Assembly (NCBI GenBank): GCA_905250115.1
Contig: CAJNOI010000082.1
Location: forward strand, 81,789 to 145,788
Source: Adineta steineri
Lineage: Eukaryota; Rotifera; Eurotatoria; Adinetida; Adinetidae
Direction: 5' to 3'
DNA length: 64,000 nucleotides
The translations under genes were made by a program, and so were the position numbers. Shown piece after piece: positions 43,916 to 53,354 of the stretch (the stretch's first letter is position 1; every line of letters begins with the position of its first letter). The notes under the pieces were generated by a model that made no database searches, was not told the origin of the DNA, and saw nothing but the letters and a program-made list of their open reading frames with translations.

Positions 43916-46387
43916 CTATATCAGACAATGTACACAGCTTGACTTACCTGGGAATACGGATGCTTGGCATAGTGTTGTGTTCGGCGTAGGTGTTTCTAAA
44001 AAAAGTATCGTTGTTAGTTATCATTTTGTATTTGTATACGTTAATCAAAACAGAAACTTTATTTATAGATAGGAAACTTCTTCTTTTTCAAAGAATGACA
44101 AAAGGAAGAAATACACCCAAGTTCAAAAAAACTTGCACAAAATTGAATTTTTTGTATAACGATTTTCTTATCGTTAGAAAGTAATTAAAAGTTTAACTTT
44201 TTCAGGAATATATGTCCGTTAGTAATACTACACGTTGACTATATAAAAGCGTGAATTCTTTTCTTTTTAACTCATAAACATTTAATCATGACATAATCTA
44301 CTTGTGACGGATTATGATTCGTCCATCATTTATCTCTCTCTTTCTTCTCCTCGCATGCAGCTATAAATAGCTGCACTAACGTATTGTAAGTCAGTCAGTC
44401 GGTCAGCGACTGCTGATTCACTCCCTTTCCTCTTCTCTCCTGTTCATCTTGTTGTCTTTCTTAGGATATATGATACAATAAAGGATACACATTAACATTT
44501 CCGTTATACTACTCATTTAAAAAACTATCCTATATAGACATTATATTATTGTAAAAGAGGCATGGGATGCGCTCGTGCTATTCATCATGAAATAAAGATA
44601 TCATCAAGGACTATCTATTACAATATAAATAAATTGAAACAAATAAATTCACTTAATCAGTGAAGAGGAAATGGTCGACTATGTGCCACATGGAAATAGA
44701 AAAAATCTATGTTGCTCAATATATTCGATGTAACAATTAAATAATCCCCAATGAAATTAGAGAAAAATTATCGACAATTAATGGTTCATATTATGCTCAC
44801 ACACTAAAAAATTATCTTCTTTCTGCTACTAGGCAAGAATTTCGTCAAAATTGGTGTTTAAAAGAAGACAAAGATCGTAATCATACGCACAATATTTCCA
44901 AACAGTTGATCAACAACAAAATATTAGAGTTATTGGAGTGCTCATCTGATACTCGAAACGCTAATCCTATCGAGAACTTATGATCGATCGTAAAACGCTA
45001 AGCGGAAAGAAGAAAATCGAAAAACATTGATGAATTTGAGCTTTTTTCATGTGAAGAAGTTAAAAATGTTGATGTTAATTTTGTAATGAATTTTGTGATG
45101 TCGATGAAAAAAAGAAGTTTGTCTCTTATTGAATCTAAAGATGAACGAGTAAAATATTGAAGTATAGTGCTAAATAGTACTCGGCATAGGCTATCAGCCA
45201 GTTATGGAAACTACTTGAGAGTGACTTACATATGGGGATATATTTACATAACAAAATGTGCAAGTTTTTTTGAACTTGGGTGTATATCTCAGAATTATGA
45301 TAACAACTAATTGAAACTCATATTTGCACTAAAACTAAAGTCTATCAGTATAGATACCTGGATTTTGTGTTGTTGTCTTTATTGTTGTCTTCGGTTTCTT
45401 TGTTGTCTTTGATGCTCTATGTTTGTTATCTTAAAAAAAAGACAAGAATAATATTAACGAAACAAATATTACAAGTAAAATAGTACTAAAAAAATAGCTA
45501 TAACTCAACATAGATCTGGCATACAGTATCTACGAACATGTACAATTAAAAAATAGAAGTTAGTTTCGATCAGTTTGACTTCTTGACGAAGTGGTATCAA
45601 TGATTATCCTCTGACTTTAACTATCAAAGTAAACAAATGAACTTCTTATCTAAATTTTACATTACCATGACGAGGTGGATGTGGTCGATAACGATAGTAT
45701 GGATTTTTTTCATATGTTGATGATCGATCATTGTATCTGTATGGTGATTTAGAACGCTGATATTCTGAATCATAGGATGAACCAGATTTAGTGCGAATAT
45801 CATCGGCGACATCATCATTGTCGGAATCTACATCAGATGTATCGAAATCCATTTCTATAAAATAAGAGAAATATTAAAATTTATTCATTTGAAACTAAAT
45901 TCTAGAAAAAAAGGTACGTCTATCAATGGCTTTCTATCATTATTTATTTTGAATAAATAATTTTACTTGCGGAAAAATACGGTACTATAAACAGTCTGTT
46001 TCTATGAAATATTTTACCTAGATTTTTAATATCGATTGCATTTTCAAGTTTGTTTATTTTATAAGACATATACACAATAGCAGTTGTACCCAATACCAGA
46101 ATCAGTAGCGTGGTGACATAGAATGTTTTACTACTGGGTATACTCCGATTCGAATACCACCGTCGCCTGTAGAAATAACACAAAGAAATATAATATATGA
46201 TTATAATATAATAGACAGACCTCTGTAACGGTTGTTCTTGTTCCTCTTCTATTGTGAATGATTTATCGTGCAGTTTGTTGCTAACATTTACAGCTTCATC
46301 TACAAATGATGTAACATTTTGTATCTTGTTAACTCTCAAATACTTACATCCTACAGCTTTGCTTTGTTGATCTCGCTCTTCCATCAT
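43916..46387 (-). CDS. Single-pass membrane protein with acidic and Thr/Lys-rich extracellular region, multi-exon
   Basis: Exons 46387-46221, 46166-46018, 45854-45666, 45429-45358 and 43995-43948 join with matching phases (2,1,1,1). The N-terminal 60 residues are cytoplasmic-like, then a transmembrane helix (YVTTLLILVLGTTAIVYMSY), an acidic Asp/Ser stretch, an Arg/Tyr/Ser-rich stretch (SPYRYNDRSSTYEKNPYYR), a Lys/Thr tract (ASKTTKKPKTTIKTTTQNP) and ETPTPNTTLCQASVFPG. Reading on past the last donor GTAAGT gives a stop at 43916, about 218 residues; further exons may exist, so the 3' end is uncertain. The fourth intron shown (45357-43996) contains a Tc1/mariner copy. No family recognised; the layout resembles anchor-plus-Thr-linker proteins that carry propeller domains in this group. 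Confidence 0.65.
44114..45282 (+). mobile_element. Tc1/mariner element with decayed transposase, 1169 bp
   Basis: Perfect terminal inverted repeats, with CACCCAAGTTCAAAAAAACT at 44114 and its inverse ending at 45282, extend about 27 bp inside and are flanked by TA on both sides (44112-44113, 45283-45284). Around 44740-45160 a transposase remnant is readable: QNWCLKEDKDRNHTHN, SDTRNANPIENL and, after a stop, SIVKR, matching the end of a DD34E-type catalytic domain (usual SPDLNPIEN..W). Several stops break it. The intact ends with a dead gene suggest recent cross-mobilisation or simply good preservation. It is inserted in an intron. Confidence 0.88.
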
Positions 46388-47212
46388 GACGTTGAATGTT
46401 TTTGTTTGATACTTGTTAATATGAAAGAATAGTCTTTGATTTTGAGTATTTATATATTAATACAGGTACAGCCTAATAAATAAATAAAAAGGCAAAAAAA
46501 ATGACATTTATTGGACAATATCTAGATCACGCGCTGTATGATTATAAAAATGAATGCATATAAACGATAAAAATGATAAAAAAAAGCAATTTAGATTGAA
46601 TACCATTTCGATCATATGATGTATGATTATAGAAAATAAATGTATGTGAGCGATAAAACGCAACAAAATAAAATCATAAATATTTTATAGTATCTAAACC
46701 ATTCGTTGTATGCATGATAAAAACAAATGCTAAATCGTTTTATTTATGATGATTGCAATCTTTGTATAAAAAAACCGAGGGTTCTTTATGATTTGTTTTG
46801 ATGTACACTGTATGTTGGAAGTTTTTATTTTATATGTATCTAATGACTTATCGAATTACCAATATATTTCAGTTTTCTGTTCAGTCATGTTTAAACTAAT
46901 GAAATATCTACTATCTCCCTAATACTGTGGTCAAACGTCGTCGCTATTCATGATAATATTAATCGATAATTATTATGAAATTTATTTAATTGAAAGTAGA
47001 TAAATACAAGAGCACCTTTATGATATACTAATATTGCTAATATACGTGTACCTAATTAATAAACTAATTTAATATTTGAACTAAACAACATATCATCGAT
47101 ATATTTAAAAATGAGATTATTCTATCATGAAATAATCTTTGAATAATAAACGAAACAGATTAGCCATGTATTTCATTTGATATTTATTGTCGAGGAACAT
47201 GTGATTTATTAT

Positions 47213-47327
47213 CTTTTATAACAACGAATGAATAGAAACAAAACCTTTTCTATTCATTCAAATGTTTCGTAAGAAATTGTGACGTAATAAGTTTATGTAT
47301 ATCATGTACATCAGTAAGAGAATGATA
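47213..47327 (+). repeat. 115-bp direct repeat, copy A
   Basis: Matches 51332-51446 with three A/G differences. Downstream, GATTGTTTTTTTT.TGTATT (47371-47390) also matches 51447-51466, with 43 bp extra here, and the similarity ends exactly where hairpin copy 14 begins. Confidence 0.92.
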
Positions 47328-47388
47328 AAATGACTTTAAGTTTAAAATATTCTTGATTCTTAAAAATAAAGATTGTTTTTTTTCTGTA

Positions 47389-47464
47389 TTGAGGGTGTGG
47401 GTGTGGGTGTGGGTAGGTGGGCGTGAGTGTGGGTGTAGTTTCAAACCACCACACATTCTCAAGT
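47389..47464. repeat. TGTGGG-type hairpin, copy 14
   Basis: TTGAGGGTGTGGGTGTGGG continues as a nearly pure TGTGGG stretch, the closest to a telomere array in this window; the right arm is short, CCACCACACATTCTCAAG. Confidence 0.88.
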
Positions 47465-47608
47465 TCTAGGAATGACAAGGCAATCTTATAATTTTCAGAC
47501 GTATACCGGATTGTCCTGAGAAATCTTGGAGAGTTTTATAATATCCTAAAAAATCATAGAGAATTTATGGGAATCCAGGAGCTCAGGATTCCTATCTTTC
47601 CCTGTTGG

Positions 47609-47689
47609 CGAGTGGGTTTGTGAGGATTTAGGTATGGGTAGCAGGCCAATATATCACTGATACCCACCCTCATCCACCTATACCTACAG
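47609..47689. repeat. TGTGGG-type hairpin, copy 15 (divergent)
   Basis: GCGAGTGGGTTTGTGAGG and GGTATGGGTAG face ATACCCACCCTCATCCACC. More diverged than the others. Confidence 0.6.
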
Positions 47690-48363
47690 TCTCGTTGCTT
47701 CACAACGCATGGATACTTATGATAAAATAATTCGTTGCAAACATAGATAAGAACAACAAAAGTGACTTGATTTATTTGGTCCACTCGTTAAGACTTTACA
47801 AAAAAAAGTATAACGAATGAATTATCTCATACAAAAACTACACTTTGTTTATACACCATTATCATTGCGTTATGAAAATATATTAGAAATACATATAATA
47901 TTATTTGATTTTTTTTATAAGAATTTAATTGATTAGGTCAAAATTAATAAATTCAAATGATTTTTATTATTAAATTCAACGTTTTATGTTTTTTTGATGA
48001 ATTTTATCGTCATATATTAGATATTTTTCGTTAACTTAGCATTATATTCAAAAGATTCTGTATTAAAATTTGGTATTTCATATAATTACATAATATAACA
48101 TTTGGTTATTTTAAAATATTGACTTTGTTGACTGATAATTCTCAATCAGATAATAAACAGATTTTAATCGAATATGTTACGAATATCTTTATCATTTTGA
48201 TATTTATTATGAAAAAATTAAATCTTTTACAAATGAATCAAAAACTAAAGATTTAACAAAAGATAATATCAAACATTTAATAATTAATGAAAAAAATATT
48301 CGAATAAATTTATAAAAAGAAAATGAAGAATTAGGTAGAAATGTATTCTTTTAAAATGTATAG

Positions 48364-48409
48364 ACGGTGTGGGTGCGATCTCTAACTGATGTCCACACCC
48401 ACACCCTAA
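48364..48409. repeat. TGTGGG-type hairpin, copy 16 (shortest)
   Basis: ACGGTGTGGGTGCGATC pairs with GTCCACACCCACACCCT; total under 50 bp with a small loop. Confidence 0.88.
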
Positions 48410-48836
48410 ATCAACTACTTCAAAGTCCTTTCAATTTGATTTCTGTTTTTATCGTATTATTTGTATCAAAGAGTTTCCATTTGCATTTGTATATATGTAT
48501 ATGTATATTACATGAAACGTATCAATGATCTTTTTTTTATTTATATTTAAAATATATAGGCGTGCGCGATTCAATAAACGCAAGAAATATCAATGAAAAA
48601 GCAAGCGAAAAGCTATAAGCAGAAAAAATATGAATATACGTAATATCACTATGGTAGATTGAATCAATCTATTTTCTCAAAACAAAGCCATGTGTATACT
48701 TTTAATAAATCCTTTAAAGAATATGATATTGGTAAATGATATACGTTTTGTATTCCAAAAATAAGAGCAGTCGATGTCTTGTATCGTCTGCGTGAGTGTT
48801 TACGGTAAATTGTAATCCTTATCAACGAACTAGCAA

Positions 48837-50280
48837 CTAAGATAGGATGGCTGGCGATACAGCATTCCGTTTTACTCTACATCTTCGAATGCAAAAAGCA
48901 ATAAGTCGGACCACTCGTGGTACGATCAGTTTCAGTACTGTTATTAGTCCACCTACTAGTCCAATCACTGTCGTTATTATATAGATTACATCATTCTTTC
49001 CTTGATAACTATAACTACATTTCGATGGCTGACATTCATTATAATAACCATCATATATTGTTGCATTATTCCATTCTTCAACCATCAACTCATCTACAAG
49101 TTCCTGTATTGTAGAATTCATACCAAATCGAAATAATAATGAGGCATCAAGTGTTGTTAAATTCATTGATAAATAGTATGTGAAATATGATTGTATTTTA
49201 TTGATACATGTTACATTATAAAAGCACTGGAGATTTGACTGAAGTAATGCTTCAATTATATAACATCCTGCATATATACCCGGTACAGTAAATAATACAT
49301 TGTCACTGGGATCATAAATTGAAGATTCATAAGCACATGTTGCTGAAGATGCACAGCTACAATTACCATACGCTTGATAATATGAAGTTACATAGTTATT
49401 ACTTTGTGTGTAAAGGTAGTAGTTAGTGAATTGTGCAGCAAGTAAGTTATTACTTTGAGTTGTTGTTCTTATTGTTGAAAGTGATAATAAAAAATCATGG
49501 GTTATTGATGATTTAAACTGTGAAACAAATGCTTGAGTTTGTGACTGAAATACTTGTAAGGGTGTCACAGATGCACTAACATATTGACTTGAATAGAACT
49601 GCATAAGACGATTAGATATTGTTTCATTAGATAGCTGACAAAAGGCATGTAGAGCTTGAAATATAAATGTACCTATCCATCGAAAATCGTCAAAGTAGTT
49701 AGGTGTTCCACGAGCATTAGCAAGATAACTAGTCCAGTTGTCATTGACAAAGATGCTTGTACATATTTGATGTTGTTTATAGTTGACTTGAAGAAATTTA
49801 TCATAGTTGATGGATATTTGTGTGCATGCACATGTTAATGTTTGTGGATAGGTTGAATATAGTTGTGAGTAGTGTGTGCTAGTAGGTGATTTGATGTCGA
49901 AGGTGTGGGTGGTGTTAATAAATGAAGTGTATAAGATAAGTGTAGTTAATGATAATGTTAACAGAATGATGAACAATCTAGTTGATATTCGTTGATTTCG
50001 AAGTTGGTGTTGATCAGTTGAAGGTGGAATTGTTGAAAACAAATTAAAGTCGCGAACAGCAGACCTTAATTTCAACCATAATTGAGAAAATGAGAGGGGA
50101 CAGCCTGACACTAAAGGAAAACATCCAAACGAAATATTTATAAGACATTATTTTACAAGAATTCTCATACAAAGAAAACGCATTGCGACTATCAGTTATA
50201 GAAGGTGTGAGTGTGTTCAGTGATTATAGTTACACCTACCTACCCTCAAATTCTTTGTAGAACAGTAAATAACGATCCAT
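48837..50280 (-). CDS. Two-transmembrane protein with cysteine-containing ectodomain
   Basis: Two exons, 50280-50244 and 50110-48837, give 436 residues. Exon 1 encodes MDRYLLFYKEFE and its donor GAGG|GTAGGTAGG lies in the arm of hairpin copy 17; the acceptor is TTCCTTTAG|TG, restoring a Val codon. The protein has a cytoplasmic N-tail, a transmembrane helix (FIILLTLSLTTLILYTSF), a 300-residue ectodomain rich in Ser/Thr/Tyr/Asn with CACTQISINYDKFL, CSCASSATCAYESS and QPSKCSYSYQGKN, many NxT/S sites, a second helix (DVIYIITTVIGLVGGLITVL) and a basic Arg-rich tail. I do not recognise a named family, though I recall many similar uncharacterised proteins in bdelloid genomes. An apparent start at 50111 would be GTG and is rejected. 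Confidence 0.82.
50203..50248. repeat. TGTGGG-type hairpin, copy 17, supplies a splice donor
   Basis: GAAGGTGTGAGTGTG and TACACCTACCTACCCTCAA form imperfect arms. On the minus strand TTTGAGG|GTAGGTAGG is the donor of the first intron of the gene at 48837-50280. Confidence 0.8.
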
Positions 50281-50401
50281 TTTGAATAATTTCTCGTTTT
50301 ATATTTTTCTCAAAAGTTTTCTCATCGAACTATAATCAATTCGTAGTCGAGAAAACCATATCTGCATTGAAACACGAAAGGAAAAATACATGACGTATAA
50401 C

Positions 50402-50557
50402 TAGTGACGGCGCCAAGGGTGGGCTGGGGTGGACTGAGCCCACCCTGAGATTTTTTTTAGATCTTAAAAAAATCAATGATATTCTATCTGAGCCCACCCT
50501 ATTTGAAATTTACTAGGCCTGAGCTCACCCTAGTCAAAAATCCTGGAGCCGCCGCTA
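50402..50557. mobile_element. hAT MITE, 156 bp, with perfect 8-bp target duplication
   Basis: Flanked by CGTATAAC on both sides (50394-50401 and 50558-50565). Inverted ends: TAGTGACGGCGCCAAGG and, from the other end, TAGCGGCGGCTCCAGG. Inside, the word TGAGCCCACCCT occurs three times with variations. Noncoding. Near-perfect duplication suggests it is young. Confidence 0.9.
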
Positions 50558-51231
50558 CGTATAACTAGCAAAGAAAGAAATAGGGGAAACGTCGATATAA
50601 CCATATAGATAACAAGAGAAGATCCTTATAATCGCATTTGAAGAAGAGATACGATAAAGTTAAAACTCAATCATTTATCTTTGCGAAAATAATTGAAAAG
50701 AAACTGTTGCAATGGTCTTTCCATATCCGACAAATAAAGGGAAGTTCAATGGATTTATATTTCTGTAGAAAAGATACAAAAAAGAAATATACATACTATT
50801 TATTATTCAATGAGAATATTGATGCCAGGATGTCCAATAAAAGACGTGATTTGGTCGATGAATAATAAGCTGAAATTGATATCAAACAAACTATGTGTTA
50901 GTATATGATTATAGCAGATGATAATTAAATAAAATTTAGAAAAATCTGTATATAAATGTTATATCAATTAAGTTTAGATGGTCGCATGAGTGTGCGTGTG
51001 TATCAGATGTATAAATAAGGAACATAATACTCATGCTTCTGATGTATATAATATCTTTTTTTTCCAGTTTTTGGAAAAAGTTATAAGGATCTCTTAGAAT
51101 CTATAAGAACATCTACCATTATCTTTAGGGTTTTCACATAGGGAATGCTTGTTTTAGATATAAGTATGATGAAACACAGATGTTCTTGCAGAAGAAACTA
51201 ATACATACCAAAAAACTGTTCTTGTTGTTAA

Positions 51232-51331
51232 NNNNNNNNNNNNNNNNNNNNNNNNNNNNNNNNNNNNNNNNNNNNNNNNNNNNNNNNNNNNNNNNNNNNN
51301 NNNNNNNNNNNNNNNNNNNNNNNNNNNNNNN
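51232..51331. other. Assembly gap, 100 N
   Basis: Scaffold gap of 100 N directly before the second copy of the 115-bp repeat. Confidence 0.99.
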
Positions 51332-51446
51332 CTTTTATAACAACGAATGAATAAAAACAAAACCTTTTCTATTCATTCAAATGTTTCATAAGAAATTGTG
51401 ACGTAATAAGTTTATGTATATCATGTACATCAGTAAAAGAATGATA
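51332..51446 (+). repeat. 115-bp direct repeat, copy B
   Basis: Same block as 47213-47327 with three substitutions; starts immediately after the gap, so its upstream extent is unknown. Confidence 0.92.
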
Positions 51447-52376
51447 GATTGTTTTTTTTATGTATTCCTATTTAATAAATATAAAGAATATATTCTAGTT
51501 TATTTTAATTTAATATTACACAATAACGATAACTTATGCTATGTCTATTCTTAAATTAGTCATAAGATAAAGAGATTTTTTATATTATTCATGATAATAA
51601 ATATAATTTTGTATGATATGATGCGTTGCACGTGAAAAATAATATCATTACCTATTTAATATTTTTAAGCGATTAATATTTGTTTTTATCCTTACCTTTT
51701 TCAGACGGGATTTAATGTGAAAAAGAGAACAGGCCGAGTGTGATGTGTGATAATCTCAAGTCTAATGAAGAGCTGTATAGGATTTGGTTTATAGGTATAT
51801 TTTTATTCCTCAAAAGAAATCGCCTGCTTCACTGAATATTCAGTATCCTATTAGAAAAAAAACTGGCTCATGATAAGAAAATAATCACCTGATACGAAAG
51901 TGCCACACCATACAGAAGTCATTATTTGGACGGGTACCCGATTATTTTAACGTACATTATCCTTTAACCTTCGATTATGAGTTAGAATCAGAAAAATCAA
52001 TGTGAAATAGAACAGATGTGTTTTAGTTAGAAAAAGAAAATTCACAAGGATGTGGATAATCATTTATTTTATAAAAAGTACCAGGAATTATGTTATATGA
52101 GATATATCTTAATAACTCTGACGATTACTCTACTATTTTCTTTTACGAAAAAATAAACGACTGTGTTTATAAGTTTTAAAATATTTCTTCGTTGTTTTTT
52201 TTTTCAAACAAAATGTACAATGATGTTTTCTAAATTTTTTTTTTATATGTGTGATTATAAGAAAATTAGAAATTATTTATTGATGTGAATGATGATGAGT
52301 ATATATAACAACTTTTCTTGTTCGTTTACAAATAAAATGCACAGTTAGTCGGATTAAAAGTCGCTACATTACGTAA

Positions 52377-52516
52377 TGAGGGTGTGGGTGAGGGTGAGCG
52401 TGTGTGGGTGCTGATGTGGGTGTGGTTGTAGGTTTGGGTGTGCATGAGGGCATTGCTTTGGGTGTAGATGAGTTCCTCTTTCCTGAATAGACACTCACAC
52501 CCACCCACACCCACTT
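52377..52516. repeat. TGTGGG-type hairpin, copy 18 (longest G arm)
   Basis: ATGAGGGTGTGGGTGAGGG and over 80 further G/T-rich bases, then CACTCACACCCACCCACACC at the right end. Confidence 0.88.
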
Positions 52517-52579
52517 AAAAAAAATGCTAACAACAACTAGATAAAGTTTTGTTACATGTGAGAAACGATGCATAAATAT

Positions 52580-52745
52580 TTAACGAGCACGTGGTATAGC
52601 GAGCGACTCTCTGGCGAGCAAGTGTCCGTTTTTGTATGGAGCCAAGCAAATGTCCCGCGAGCATATATCCGGCGAGCAAGTGTCCACGAGCAAGTGCCTA
52701 GCGAGCAAAAGTCCGACGAGCAAAAGTGCCGCTAGCAACTGTCCT
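52580..52745. repeat. Minisatellite of GGCGAGCAAGTGTCC units
   Basis: About nine diverged 14-17 bp units: GGCGAGCAAGTGTCC, AAGCAAATGTCCC, GCGAGCATATATCC, ACGAGCAAGTGCC, GCGAGCAAAAGTCC, ACGAGCAAAAGTGCC, GCTAGCAACTGTCC. Confidence 0.8.
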
Positions 52746-53354
52746 AGATTCCTTTTGAGACAAGGAAAAAAGATCTGATTCATCATACGATTGAATATAT
52801 TTCCCATATAATAAGGACTAGAGAGCACAAAATTTATAATAAGATTCGTCTAATTACAAAGAGATAGACATCTAATTTTGAACGTGTTTGATGTTGGAAT
52901 GCGAAAGAACGAGCAAGTTTTATAAAAACGATTAGGAATTTGGCTCACTCTTTAACATCTTGATTTTGGTTTTAAAACTAATTGGAATTGTATTTCAAAG
53001 TCACATGACAATCTCCTTAGTTGCAGCGAAATACAGATTATGGCGGCTTAGTCTCGCTCTTTTATGATGCGTTCATTTTCTTTAAAACTGTAAAGCAGAC
53101 TCATGATCAATATTTTTATTTTCAAATAAATAACATGAAACATGCCGGAGAAGATGAACTTTCCATTCATTTTTATTAATCACGAGACTATTTTCAATGA
53201 ATTCCAACAAAACATCGAATAATGAAACACAAAACTTAAAGTTAGCAGATTGATTCTTGCGGTAGATAGATGAGTTCATTTGTTTATTCATTCTTTGGTC
53301 TCACTAAACTCATCTAACTTCCGCTTTTCCCATAAATTGCAACCTTTTTGAATG

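Larger units (their letters stand above)
46388..48836. other. Intergenic region with three hairpin copies and a duplicated block
   Basis: AT-rich with no gene. It holds hairpins at 47389-47464, 47609-47689 and 48364-48409 and a 115-bp block (47213-47327) that recurs at 51332-51446. Confidence 0.5.
50281..53354. other. Intergenic region with hAT MITE, gap, hairpin and minisatellite
   Basis: No confident gene. It contains the hAT MITE at 50402-50557, the 100-N gap, the duplicate block 51332-51446, hairpin copy 18 and the GCGAGCAAGTGTCC minisatellite. A frame at 50638-50865 (+) has no supporting features. Confidence 0.5.

Noticed and set aside
43232..46387. Sedolisin as the C-terminal part of the upstream multi-exon gene
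   Set aside because: The sedolisin has its own ATG, signal segment and complete propeptide; no splice link was found.
50109..50111. GTG as start of the two-TM protein
   Set aside because: Nuclear genes need ATG, and a clear acceptor lies here with a matching upstream ATG exon.
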